DNA of 64,000 bases from Fen-671 sp963794745 (GTDB taxonomy: Bacteria > Actinomycetota > Acidimicrobiia > Acidimicrobiales > Palsa-688): assembly GCA_963794745.1 (NCBI GenBank), contig CAWCEZ010000006.1, positions 403,647 through 467,646 of the forward strand, read 5' to 3'. The notes below the pieces were generated by a model, which saw only the letters and a program-made list of their open reading frames with translations, was not told the origin of the DNA and did no database searches. Made by a program: the position numbers and the translations under genes. Numbering within the stretch: position 1 is the first letter of the stretch; the number at the start of each line of letters is the position of its first letter. Positions 10,063 to 19,478 of the stretch are shown here, piece by piece.

Positions 10063-10794
10063 TTATAAAGGGAGGGGATGGCTAAGGACTCCCGCGCCAG
10101 GCAACCTGCCGCACAGAGTGCGAATGAAGTCCAGCGCGTCGATCTCGATGCGATCGCCGCCCACGCCCCGGATAAATTTCCCGCCAGCTGGGCCATCGAG
10201 CACGAGCTCAAATGGTTGACCATGGATATCAGCCCATTCGGCCACAATGTCGGCGACAAGGCGGCCATCGTGATCGGGGCTGAGTTGCATCGGGCGCTCG
10301 ATTGCCACGTTGATATCGATCCGGTGAGCCCAGACATCTCGCGTGAAGCCGACGTCCAGAAGGTATTTGAGGGGCGCCCATCCGATCGGCGGTCCAAACG
10401 GGAGGGGAATGTAACGGGCTGGAGGCGGTGTGCGCCACCGCCCCTTGACCGCCCTCGGCCCTACCACCGCGACCCGCGCGACGATCTCTTCGTTTGAAAG
10501 GTGGGTGCGCTCTCGGATCTGGAACTCGTTCATCCCGTCGACCCAGTGGTGAGAGTCGATCTCCTTGTTGAGCGGGATACCTCGTCTCAACTGGCGGACG
10601 AATTCCCGGACCGACGCTTGGGATTCGGCCGAGCCGAGGATGTGCAGCACCATTTTGCGGACGTCCCAACCGGTGCAATCGGTGGGAGTTGCCCATTCCT
10701 CAGGCGTGAGTGTTGCCACCAAATCCGCGAAACGGGTGAACTCCTCTTCGGCGAGCACTCGGGCTTCGGGACGGCTGATCCGATTTGGCATCAT
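10063..10794 (-). CDS. Maleylpyruvate isomerase-type mycothiol-dependent protein
   Basis: A 243-residue DinB-fold protein of the actinobacterial TIGR03083/MDMPI type. The hallmark is the N-terminal LTPEEWATPTDCTGWDVRKMVLHILG, in which a conserved W/D/H set binds metal and mycothiol. The central VGFTRDVWAHRIDI holds the second metal-ligand segment, and the C-terminal region has LVLDGPAGG and a DALDFIRTLCGR helix. The exact substrate cannot be inferred. Its ATG at 10794 overlaps the TGA of the upstream tetR remnant (ATGA), so the two were once a translationally coupled operon. Confidence 0.8.
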   Translation of the reverse strand: MMPNRISRPEARVLAEEEFTRFADLVATLTPEEWATPTDCTGWDVRKMVLHILGSAESQASVREFVRQLRRGIPLNKEIDSHHWVDGMNEFQIRERTHLSNEEIVARVAVVGPRAVKGRWRTPPPARYIPLPFGPPIGWAPLKYLLDVGFTRDVWAHRIDINVAIERPMQLSPDHDGRLVADIVAEWADIHGQPFELVLDGPAGGKFIRGVGGDRIEIDALDFIRTLCGRLPGAGVLSHPLPL

Positions 10795-11140
10795 GAACTT
10801 TCGCTCCTTTGCTGCACGTCGTCGACATAGAGATCGACGAGGCGGTTGAGATGACGGGCCAACGGTTGCCGCCAGGATCGTTGCTTAGCTGCGCCTCCAT
10901 CAAGCCGGCGACGATGGCCACGATGCAGTCGATGTCGCCTTGTTTACTGACGCCAGCCTCGTTCATCAATTCGTAAGCACGTCCCAATACATCCTCGGCG
11001 AGGCTGTAGGAGCTCGGGGAAGGTACGAACCCCGGCACATGTCGAGCGAAGAGCAGCTCGTAGCACGCCGGGTCCTCGAGCCCGAACGCGACGAACTCGG
11101 CCAGGAACCGCTTCAGAGCGGGGGCTCGGCTGAAGACCTT
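10791..11140 (-). pseudogene. TetR-family regulator, C-terminal remnant cut by the Rhs gene
   Basis: The minus strand from about 11140 encodes the ligand-binding half of a TetR protein: FLAEFVAFGLEDPACYELLF, then a segment ending AYELMNEAGVSKQGD and IVAIVAGLMEAQLSNDPGGN. A one-base shift near 10865 restores HLNRLVDLYVDDVQQRSE and a TGA that overlaps the start of the next gene. The DNA-binding domain is missing: upstream sequence switches abruptly to Rhs core on the other strand. The gene was therefore beheaded by the rearrangement that placed the Rhs island here. Confidence 0.65.
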
Positions 11141-14100
11141 TACTCGACGACGACACCGGACACCAGTGCGGACCCGAGCGGTGAAGTGACTTCCTACACG
11201 TACTACCCGGGGGGCCAGACGGACACAACCACCACCCCGGCTGGCGTTACGACCGACGTTTATGACGCAAGCGGCGACCTGCACACCGCTACTTATTCGA
11301 GCACGGGCACCGGTTATTCCGTGCCGACCAACGACACCTACACATACAACACCGACGGCACGCTGCACACGATGGCCGACGGGACCGGGACGACGACATA
11401 CGTCTACGACGCCAACGCGGACGTCTCGTCAATCACAAACGGTACAGGGCTCGAGCTTTCGTACGGTTATTACCCAGTCGGCGATCTCGGCTCGGTAACT
11501 TACCCGAACAGCGACTCAGTTACCTACGCTTACAACGCTCTTGGGGAAGAGTCGTCCCTTACTGACTGGCTGAGCAAGACCACCTCGTTCGGCTACGACT
11601 CCGACGGTCTGCTTAAAACGGCAACATTGCCCAACGGGATAACCGAGACGACGGCATATGACAACGCCGACCAGGCATCTTCGATCACTGACACCGATGG
11701 GTCGACCACGGTGGCCAGCTTCGACTACGACCGAGACCCGAACAACAACCTCACCTCAGAGACCGACACGGGCACACCGGGGCCGTCGAGCCAGAGCTAC
11801 ACCTACGACACTGCCATGCGGGTGAAGACCGACGGCAGCTCTTCGTATAATTACGATGCGGCCTCGGACCTGACGACGGGGCCGGGCGGTGCCACTCAGT
11901 CGTTCAACGGCGCGGGCCAGCTTTGCTGGTCGATGGCCAGCCCGCCGGGCGGGTCGACTTGTGCCTCCGATCCTTCCGGGTCGACGACCTACAGCTATGA
12001 CAGCGCCGGCGACCGGACCGCAACGACGGCGCCCGCCTCGACGTCGAGTTACACCTGGGACCAGAACTTGAAGCTTACCTCGGCCACCTCGCCCGCCGGG
12101 ACGGTCGACTATGGCTACAACGGCGCAGGCGAGCTCTCCAGCCGTACGACCGGGGGCAGCTCCGCCAACCTGGTCTGGGACCCGGTCGGCATGGCGAACC
12201 CGGTACTCGTCGATGACGGCGCCAACTACTACATCTACGGACCGGACGCCCTGCCAACAGAGCAAATTTCTGTGGCCAGCGGGACTGTCGATTACTACCT
12301 GCACGACCAGCTCGGCTCCACCAGGGCGCTCACCAGTTCTTCTGGTGCAGTGGTGGGATCCTGGACCTACAACGCCTGGGGCGGCGTCGTGGCTTCGACC
12401 GGGGGCACCGGCACGCCGACTCCGACAATCTCTGCTGTGGGCAGCCTTGCCAGCAATGCAGGCAACGGGGTCACCACTTTGTCCGTCGACCCCTCCCACG
12501 TCGGCGATGCCTTGCTGGCGGTGGTCAAAGTCTCCTCGGCGACCACGACTGTTTCGTCGCTCTCGGGCGGCGGGGCGACCGGCTGGTCCAAGCTGGAGTC
12601 CTACGCCGACGGTTCCCACGACAACGAGATTCGGCTTGGCACTGTTACCACGACCGGGTCGGCCACCCTCACGGCCACCTTCTCGGCGAGCGTGTCGGGC
12701 GTCGATGTCGACTTCAACGCCCAGGAGTTCACCGCCGGGCTCGGCTCTGGGACCACCTGGTCCAAAGACACAGGTAGCGGCCAGTCAAACTCCGCCGGCT
12801 CGACGTTCGACTTTCCTTCCCTCACCCCCGCGGGCACGGGCGAGCTGTACTTCGGCTACGCCCGGGGCGGCGGGACGACATCTGGAGGCGGTACCTCAGG
12901 CTTTAGCTACCCGCCTCACGGCCGACGGCAACGTGGTCGCTTACAACACCGACGTGTCAGCTACGGTCACCCCAGTTGGTGACAGCAGCGGGGGGTCGAC
13001 CACGTCGACGGTGGCTGTGCTGGTGACGGCGAGCGGCACGGGCACGCCGAGCCCTACCATCTCAGCTGTGGGCAGCCTTGCCAGCAATGCAGGCAACGGG
13101 GTCACCACTTTGTCCGTCGACCCCTCCCACGTCGGCGATGCCTTGCTGGCGGTGGTCAAGGTCTCCTCGGCGACCACGACTGTTTCATCGCTCTCGGGCG
13201 GCGGGGCGACCGGTTGGTCCAAGCTGGAGTCCTACGCCGACGGTTCCCACGACAACGAGATCTGGCTTAGCACTGTTACCACGACCGGGTCGGCCACCCT
13301 GACGGCCACCTTCTCAGCGAGCGTGTCGGGCGTCGATGTCGACTTCAACGCCCAGGAGTTCACCGCGGGTCTTGGCTCTGGGACCACCTGGTCCAAAGAC
13401 ACAGGTAGCGGCCAGTCAAACTCCGCCGGCTCGACGTTCGACTTTCCTTCCCTCACCCCCGCGGGCCGGGCGAGCTGTACTCGGCTACGCCCACGGAGGC
13501 GGGACGCTGTCGGCGGGGACGACGACGGGCTTCAGCTACGAAACTACCGCCGACGGTAACGTGATCACCTTCGACCCCAACACCTCGTCTACGGCCACCC
13601 CCAACGGGTCCGTCAGCCCGGCCGCCACCACGTCGACGGTGGCTGTGCTGGTGACGGCGAGCGGCACGGGCACGCCGAGCCCTACCATCTCTGCTGTGGG
13701 CAGCCTTGCCAGCAACGCAGGCAACGGGGTCACCACTTTGTCCGTCGACCCCTCCCACGTCGGCGATGCCTTGCTGGCGGTGGTCAAGGTCTCCTCGGCG
13801 ACCACGACTGTTTCATCGCTCTCGGGCGGCGGGGCGACCGGCTGGTCCAAGCTGGAGTCCTACGCCGACGGTTCCCACGACAACGAGATCTGGCTTGGCA
13901 CTGTTACCACGACCGGGTCGGCCACCCTCACGGCCACCTTCTCGGCGAGCGTGTCGGGCGTCGATGTCGACTTCAACGCCCAGGAGTTCACCGCGGGCTT
14001 GGCTCGGGGACCACCTGGTCCAAAGACACAGGTAGCGGCCAGTCAAACTCCGCCGGCTCGACGTTCGACTTTCCTTCCCTCACCCCCGCGGGCACGGGCG

Positions 14101-15053
14101 AGCTGTACTTCGGCTACGCCCGCGGCGGCGGGACGACATCTGGAGGCGGGACTTCAGGCTTTAGCTACCCGCTCACGGCCGACGGCAACGTGGTCGCTTA
14201 CAACACCGACGTGTCAGCTACCGTCACCCCAGTTGGTGACAGCAGCGGGGGTTCGACCACGTCGACAGTGGCTGTGCTGGTGACGGCGAGCCCTGCCCCG
14301 CTTACCCCGCTGCTCTGGGCCGGGCAGTACCAGGACCCAACGAGCGGGCTGTATTACATGCAGGCACGCTGGTATGACCCGGGGACCGGCCAGTTCATGA
14401 GCGTGGACCCCGACCTCGTCGATACAAACCAGCCTTATTCCTATGCCGGCGACGATCCTGTCAACGAGGAAGACCCGAGCGGTCGAACTACGCTTGGCCT
14501 GTGTGGGTCCTTTAACTTGAGCCTTTTGATTTTCAGCGGGTCGGTGACCGGGTGCTTGACGAGAATCGTGACCGGTTACGGACCGTTCCGCTATAACAAA
14601 ATAGCGCTGGTAGTCTCGCCGGCAGTCGCTTTTGGACCAGGCATCGGGTACAGCGGAGGCCTTCTGTACGACATCAGCAATGCCGACGCGCTCCCAGAAC
14701 TCGGCGGCCCCTTCGTATATGTGGAACTAGACGCGGATATTGGTGTCGGGGTGGGCATAATCGTGTACTTTACGCCGCCTGGCACTGGCACCCCTGGACC
14801 GTTCATCTGGGGCGTTGAATTTGGTGTCGAATTCGGGGCCGACCTAAGCGTTCACGTAGGTCTCAACGACACGACCGTACAAGGCCTGGGCGTATTTCGC
14901 GGCGTCGCGGACGTAGCTTTTGACACGGCAGCTGAACCGGCAACGTATTTAGCTGACTTCGTGGCAGAGGGGGCGCAGTGGTTGGCCGAGGCAGAGGTGA
15001 AATACTCCGTTTGGGAAGCCTCGCAAGGGGAGCCCGCGTGCCCTGTCACTTGA
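11140..15053 (+). CDS. Rhs/YD-repeat protein, 5'-truncated core with tandem inserted domains and toxin-like C-terminus (frameshifted)
   Basis: Secreted-type polymorphic toxin scaffold lacking its N-terminal secretion part. From about 11140 YD repeats appear (SYTYYPGGQTDT, VYDASGDLHTATY, YTYNTDG, YGYNGAGELSSRTTG), then the Rhs-core segment YYLHDQLGSTRALT. Three tandem ~629-bp units follow, then LLWAGQYQDPTSGLYYMQ and the tip ARWYDPGTGQFMSVDPD, ending DPVNEEDPSG at 14483. The last ~190 residues are a variable domain with GGPF and GPFIWGVEFG motifs, paralogous to the tip ending at 25078. At least four one-base indels occur between 12905 and 14010, all within the repeats. No start codon is identifiable because the 5' end abuts antisense tetR. 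Confidence 0.8.
12401..14288 (+). repeat. Three tandem ~629-bp repeats inside the Rhs gene
   Basis: Units at about 12401-13031, 13032-13659 and 13660-14288. Each encodes a ~209-residue Thr/Ser/Gly-rich beta domain starting SAVGSLASNAGNGVTTLSVD and ending near STVAVLVTAS. The first ~450 bp are nearly identical in all three. The last quarter of unit 2 (about 13490-13640) is clearly different from units 1 and 3, so the array is mosaic. Small indels against each other: an extra C near 12912, missing bases near 13466 and 13482, and missing bases near 14000. Confidence 0.9.
14367..14483 (+). repeat. Rhs tip block, copy 1 (main gene)
   Basis: A 117-bp block from CGCTGGTATGACCCGG to GACCCGAGCGGT encoding RWYDPGTGQFMSVDPDL to DPSG. 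The same length and sequence type recur at 17950, 19656, 22811, 24341 and 31011. Confidence 0.95.
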
Positions 15054-15292
15054 CCCGTGACACTCACGCGGCGATTGCGGCCAGCCCTATGGCATATCCG
15101 TGTGAGCGTCGAGATTGCCGACTGCCGAGTGGTCGCCACCTATTCGGTTCACCTGTTGACTGTCGTCAGTCCTCGTCCGGGGTACAGGAGGTCGTCTCCG
15201 AACGGAGGCCTGACGTATCATGGAGAGGTGGATGTCGCGCGAAGAAGTCACGCCCGTGAAACGGCCGGCGTGAGGCTTGGACGGGAGTAGCG

Positions 15293-16147
15293 GTGCGGTC
15301 ATCGGTCCTTGTCGGACTAAGTGTTGCTGCATCCTTGTGGGCGTTGCCATCTGCAACGTGCGTGCTACGTGAAGGTCTCACCCAGACAACGATGATCACC
15401 GCGATGATGAGACGGGTATCGGGAACACAGCCTGAGGCGACCGCCCAGACCTTGGTTCTGCGGGTAGAGGACCTTCCCCCCCATTGGGCAAGCGACGATG
15501 GGGCTGGAAAGTGTATCGAAGCTGACGTCGGACCGTGGCCCGGGAACCGTTGTCCCACGCCTCCGCCGGCTCAGCAAAGATTTGACGATAGGTTCGCCTC
15601 TTGCCTAGGAATCCCTGTATCGCGTGTCGGGATGTTGACTGGATGGGATGAACCCGGCGAGCCATTCACGTACGCGTCGTCCATTTACACCGCGCCCGGT
15701 CAAGGATCCACGTCCGGATTAGCGCCTCAAGCTCAATCCTACGTTACGATGGACGGATCAAGTGCATGGCAACGTTCCGATTTGGCCGCGTTGGCGAGGT
15801 CAGACGTTGCGGCATGTTTTAAGATCGAGCAGGCCAGCCCAACCTGGGGCCTTGTCAAGGCTATCGGCTCCGCTGCGCACGGCTCGCTTTCGTGGACCCC
15901 GTTCCGCCGGATGCCGGCCGCAGTCATCGTAGGTGTAAGCGCTGTTGCGTATCAGACCGCTTTCGGTATCAGCACGGCGAAGCTGACTGCGTATCTGAGT
16001 TACTCGTTCGTTATCATGGGGGCTGGGCGAGTGGAAGAGGCGCTCGTATTCCAGGGCTCATCGGAATATCCGGTCTCTGGCGTATTGGTCCGGAAAATCA
16101 GTACCGAACTTGAGCAACGCTTGGTCAACTCGGCGGCGTCTCAATGA
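15293..16147 (+). CDS. Secreted protein of unknown family, next to the main Rhs tip
   Basis: 284 residues from GTG 15293 with an N-terminal signal-like segment (SVLVGLSVAASLWALPSATC) and no further clear membrane span. The body has paired cysteines (GKCIEAD, NRCP, ASCLG, AACF) and the pattern VLRVEDLPPHW, faintly like extracellular sensor domains of actinobacterial kinases; I do not claim a family. It is the first gene after the main Rhs tip on the same strand, with a 240-bp gap, so a role in immunity or toxin escort is possible but unproven. Confidence 0.6.
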   Translation: MRSSVLVGLSVAASLWALPSATCVLREGLTQTTMITAMMRRVSGTQPEATAQTLVLRVEDLPPHWASDDGAGKCIEADVGPWPGNRCPTPPPAQQRFDDRFASCLGIPVSRVGMLTGWDEPGEPFTYASSIYTAPGQGSTSGLAPQAQSYVTMDGSSAWQRSDLAALARSDVAACFKIEQASPTWGLVKAIGSAAHGSLSWTPFRRMPAAVIVGVSAVAYQTAFGISTAKLTAYLSYSFVIMGAGRVEEALVFQGSSEYPVSGVLVRKISTELEQRLVNSAASQ

Positions 16148-16220
16148 CGACATAGCATCGAGCAGTCAACGAGCGGGCCTAGGCGGTCCGGAGAGCTCGC
16201 ACGACCGCTCGTGAGGAGAT

Positions 16221-16676
16221 TCAGCGGGCACGTCTGAGCCGAGGCGGCAAGCGAGAGTACCCGAAGCGGATCGGTATTAGGTTTACGGCGACTCCTCGCA
16301 TTGAGAGCGCCATCAAAGCTGCATCCCGTGTAAAGGTGTAGAAAACGATCAGGCCAAAACTGGTCCGGTCTGCATAGAACCTTACCCCCCGCCTGGGAAA
16401 GAACCCAACGGCAGATACGTCTATTAGCTCGTCGTATCGGGCCTCCCAAGTGGGCACTGTACTCTTCAGCCAGTTCAGATGGCTGGCGTCAATCCGCAAC
16501 CCATTCGGGAACAAGGTCAGCCTTGCTTGCCGCCCGGTGTTGGCGCCAACATAGTCGTAGCCGCCTCGAGGGCGACCCAGGCGGTAGCCGCCATGGAAGC
16601 TCAGTTGGGGACCGGAACCCTCGCCAAGGTCACCTGCGTGCCTGTCACCTGGTACTGGCTCGGTGTACTCGTCCAT
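16221..16676 (-). CDS. Pleckstrin-like small protein, candidate immunity protein
   Basis: About 151 residues (ATG 16676; an upstream start at 16697 is also possible). It aligns by eye over most of its length with the protein at 25093: LSFHGGYRLG/LSYIGGMRRG, NGLRIDAS/DGLELGPS, TWEARYDELIDV/IWRARFEDISVA, GVRFYADRTSFGLIVFYTFTRD/GVRIMAADGGFAIFWCTRRD. A beta-rich body ending in a helix suggests a bacterial PH-like fold. Both copies lie close to paralogous Rhs tips (ending 15053 and 25078), so I infer it protects against that tip type. Here it is on the opposite strand, separated from the tip by the 15293 gene. Confidence 0.6.
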   Translation of the reverse strand: MDEYTEPVPGDRHAGDLGEGSGPQLSFHGGYRLGRPRGGYDYVGANTGRQARLTLFPNGLRIDASHLNWLKSTVPTWEARYDELIDVSAVGFFPRRGVRFYADRTSFGLIVFYTFTRDAALMALSMRGVAVNLIPIRFGYSRLPPRLRRAR

Positions 16677-16926
16677 CGAACGGCGGTTTTCTCTCAAGGG
16701 AAGAACGCGGCCGATCGAAGACCGTCCCGCAGTCGCCTGATGAGGCTACCCTACCGTACTTGTCGCCCGCCAGCCTGTTCGGACTGTTTGATTTCCTCGG
16801 GTGCACATCTCCATGCCTGTATGTCAAGCAAGCTGCGGAAAGGAAGCGGGTCATCCGCTACCACCTACAACGCTGCCGTCGCAGCGGTCTATGAAACGTG
16901 TTCGGGAAAGGGTCAAGGCCTTGATG

Positions 16927-17652
16927 TGGGTTTGTCAAGCCAGACTGGCCCCACCGTGCTCACTCACCTTGACTGGGCTTGTCAACTCGGGTTGGCCCCA
17001 CCTTGCTCGTGGCATACTCACTTTGACTGGTCGAAGCCAGTCGGACAGCAGTTGAACGACGTCATCGAACGTCTCAACCTGTTCCTACGGTCAGGGCAAC
17101 TACTTCCGCATCGGGAACGCGGCTGACAAGTTCGTCTCGTTAGACTGCTATGTAGCCTGGCGTCTGAAACGCTTGATCATAAAGAATCGCGGCCGGAGCG
17201 CCTACGTTTCGGCCGTCTCGCTGGCGACTGACTCTCAGCTCCCAGAGCGGCGCTTCGGCCTTGTCCGGGGCCGGCTGACGTTTCGTGCCACCCGTTGTGG
17301 CGAGTGAGTTGTCCTGAGGGGCCGGAAAGCACGTGGGCGTTGTCGTTGGGCCACCGTGTAGTGGACCTAAGGGGCCACGGAAAGCCCCCAGACATCGTTG
17401 CGAGCCCTGCGGGGAGCTGCGGTTGCCGCAGTACAGAGGAGGAACGGGACCTACGCCTCGGCGTGGTTGAAGCCTCGGTCCGCGCCGTCGCCGGGGCGTC
17501 TCGGAACTCGTATGGCTCACACTGACCCCCCCAGGGTCCCGGCATCGTAATCGGGCGGCAGGTCCGGTCGCAGCTGAGTATCCACGAACAGGTGGGGCCA
17601 GTCCGGCTTGACTGAGTGAGCACGGTGGGGCCAGTCTGGTTTGACAAACCCA
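16927..17652. mobile_element. 726-bp IS21-type end pair (deletion derivative) without transposase
   Basis: The outer arms 16927-16966 and 17613-17652 are inverted copies identical at 39 of 40 positions, with the core TTGTCAA then CCAGACTGGCCCCACC. Each end carries a second, weaker inner copy (about 16975-17010 and 17578-17612). Several such repeats per terminus are typical of IS21-family elements. The interior contains no istA/istB; instead it holds a group II intron protein relic. I read it as a deletion derivative or MITE-like element sitting between the main Rhs gene and the first orphan tip. Confidence 0.6.
17035..17210 (+). pseudogene. Group II intron reverse transcriptase/maturase, C-terminal relic
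   Basis: One frame reads QQLNDVIERLNLFLR. After a shift near 17092 the next reads GNYFRIGNAADKFVSLD followed by YVAWRLKRLIIKNRGRS. This is the signature C-terminal end of LtrA-type proteins (the xxGNYFRxGNSxxKFxxID, YVxxRLxxxLxxRxGR pattern). The reverse transcriptase core and the intron ribozyme domain V/VI hairpins are not visible. It is a fragment inside the inverted-repeat element and cannot be active. Confidence 0.7.
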
Positions 17653-17775
17653 GGCCTAACAAACCCACGCGGCCGTGAACGCCACCACGTCATTGTTGGG
17701 CACCCCGTCGCAACGTTCGAGCTGGCCGGTAACCATTCTCCGGTGATGTCCCGCCCCGCATGAAAAGATGAGGCT

Positions 17776-18594
17776 GTGGTGCTTTGCCTGGCAGGCCAGC
17801 ATTCGGTCGAGTCATTCTGCCGAAAACGCTCGACCGCGCACGCTCTCGCCGACGTACGTGCATCTCTCGCCCGCACCCGGCAGAACCGCCGCTCAGAGAG
17901 GCTGTGTGCCTGGAACGTACATCCGACCACACCCGAGGTCTGTGTTGCACGCTGGTATGACCCGGGCACTGGCCAGTTCATGAGCGTGGACCCAGATCTC
18001 GCCGAGACGGGCCAGCCGTATGCCTATGCCGGCGACGACCCGGTCAATGAAGGGGACCCCAGCGGCGCTATACCAACTCCCGGTTGTGGTCCCGGAGCGA
18101 ATATTAGGAAGGTAGTCCAAACTTATAGTGCTAGACGGTACGGTGGAGGGGGCTATATGACCGCCACCCTCTATTGCGGCAACAATTCCTATGGATACCG
18201 CCACATAATCAACGACCATAACCAGAATCACGTTGCGGACTTTGATTATGCAGGCGCAAACGCCTGGACGCTGTTCAGTGAAGCGATAGCTGCCACATTG
18301 AAGACGCCACAGCCGTTGTCCCCGACGTATCAGGAAGGCAACGATACCTATCTGTACAATGGTCCCTGGACCAACCTGAACTATGGTGAAGACATACAGA
18401 TAACTTATCTCTTCTTCGTGATAATTAATACGGTCGGCACGATCATTTCTGCATACGCTCGCGAGCGGTCGAGTAGCGCAATTCCAGGGATGTTGGGTGC
18501 CGCGCCGGAGGGGAGTGTCGGCACGACGCAGTCTGATGGCGTACGCCTCGCGTCTACCGGCTCATCCTTCGAGTGCCTACAAGTGCTCGGATAG
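17776..18594 (+). CDS. Orphan Rhs tip cassette 2, possible BECR-fold RNase toxin
   Basis: Starts at GTG 17776 behind AAAAGATGAGGCT. A ~58-residue Arg/Cys-rich leader joins the conserved 39-residue Rhs tip (RWYDPGTGQFMSVDPDL to GDPSG, 17950-18066), followed by a ~175-residue variable domain. The latter has LYCGNNSYGYRHIINDH and, near its end, ITYLFFVIINTVGTIISAY. A central G-Y-R-H-I-x(3)-H motif plus a C-terminal 'TGxIxSAY' strand is the layout of barnase/EndoU/ColicinE5/RelE-type toxins; this is pattern recognition, not a proven match. No Rhs core is attached, so it is a silent or separately expressed tip. The next gene starts 4 bp after its stop. Confidence 0.65.
   Translation: MVLCLAGQHSVESFCRKRSTAHALADVRASLARTRQNRRSERLCAWNVHPTTPEVCVARWYDPGTGQFMSVDPDLAETGQPYAYAGDDPVNEGDPSGAIPTPGCGPGANIRKVVQTYSARRYGGGGYMTATLYCGNNSYGYRHIINDHNQNHVADFDYAGANAWTLFSEAIAATLKTPQPLSPTYQEGNDTYLYNGPWTNLNYGEDIQITYLFFVIINTVGTIISAYARERSSSAIPGMLGAAPEGSVGTTQSDGVRLASTGSSFECLQVLG
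17950..18066 (+). repeat. Rhs tip block, copy 2
   Basis: 117-bp copy of the conserved block, preceded by GGTCTGTGTTGCA, a short string shared with the other orphan copies but not with the main gene. Confidence 0.95.
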
Positions 18595-18598
18595 TTGC

Positions 18599-18940
18599 GT
18601 GAGGTCCTTCGCCGGTTCAATCATCGATGAGTTGATCGTGTTCCTCAGGAGTTCGCGTGTGGATGAGTCGGGCAATAGCTCTCCGGTGGCGTTTCCGTGG
18701 CAGTGCATCGGTATGTCCTTCACTAATCCTTCGGACCAAACAGCGCTATCGATTCTTCTCCGGGATGAGTCTGGCAGGGAGCTTGAGGTGCTCGCTAAAA
18801 CCGAGACCTTTGTGTCTGATGATTACGTTCCTAATACGAGTCGATTGTCGAACGAAGCTTTCCGCATATCGATCGCTTTAGAGGAACAAGTGTTCTCTTA
18901 TAGCTCTGATAAGCTTCCGCCTGCTGTCGAGCTGCACTAA
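18599..18940 (+). CDS. Candidate immunity protein for cassette 2
   Basis: 113 residues if translation starts at GTG 18599, 4 bp after the cassette 2 stop; the frame is open further upstream and overlaps the toxin. Acidic, soluble, no signal peptide or membrane span: SIIDELIVFLRSSRVDESG, PWQCIGMSFTNPSDQTALS, EEQVFSYSSDKLPPAVELH. No family recognised. The spacing and cytosolic nature fit an immunity protein against a cytosolic RNase-type toxin. Low-GC codon use matches the toxin domain rather than the host genes. Confidence 0.55.
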   Translation: MRSFAGSIIDELIVFLRSSRVDESGNSSPVAFPWQCIGMSFTNPSDQTALSILLRDESGRELEVLAKTETFVSDDYVPNTSRLSNEAFRISIALEEQVFSYSSDKLPPAVELH

Positions 18941-19149
18941 TGCGTGTCGGTATTTAAGAGCGGTACCATCGAGGGCAGCCCCATGCCGGAGTTGTCCACT
19001 CGGTTAGGCTGACGGGTGCAGGCTACTGATTTCGAAGCGGTTGCGGGCCACGGCAGCAACCGTGCCAGGGTGAGGTCCGAGGCGGCACCGCTTCGACGCT
19101 CCTGTCGCCAACCCGGCCCGTTCGGGGAACGGCTAAAGCTTATAAAGCG

Positions 19150-19370
19150 ATGGCTACCACCCAGATCGACCTCGAAGTCGACTTCATGGACATGACGAAC
19201 AATCGGCGCCTTTGGGCCCGCCTTGAAGGCGCCAGGCCTGCTTCGTCCCGGTCGCTGGCCGCCATGCCACGGTGGGTTGCAAGGACCCTGAGGCGGCGGT
19301 GGCGAAGGTGCTCTCCGTCAACCCCGACGGCGACATCGAGCTCGAGGTTCTCCCGGGCGCCGTCGTGTAG
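19150..19370 (+). CDS. Small unrecognised protein, one frameshift
   Basis: From ATG 19150, MATTQIDLEVDFMDMTNNRR leads into WARLEGA. After a one-base change near 19230 the text continues as FVPVAGRHATVGCKDPEAAV and VLSVNPDGDIELEVLPGAVV to TAG 19370, about 73 residues. Both halves read like one compact protein with an alternating strand pattern. No family recognised. It stands alone between cassettes 2 and 3; GC content is higher than in the toxin domains. It could be a host-type gene trapped in the array. Confidence 0.45.
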
Positions 19371-19478
19371 CACCGGACTTGCTGGCCTTTCGCTGAACCA
19401 AAAGGCTCCGGGCTATCCGGCCATTGCACATTCACGTCCTCGTTCATACGGACCCGTTCACGGTGGGAAGATGACAGC

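Noticed and set aside
12401..14288. Tandem repeats considered as a CRISPR-like or satellite array
   Set aside because: Units are ~629 bp, in frame and protein-coding; there are no short repeats with unique spacers.
11140..15053. Calling the main Rhs gene a dead pseudogene
   Set aside because: All indels fall in nearly identical repeats within a sequence that has single-base errors in housekeeping genes too; only the 5' truncation is firm.
18941..19149. Possible small RNA between cassette 2 partner and the 19150 gene
   Set aside because: No strong hairpin with a T-run and no promoter pattern recognised.
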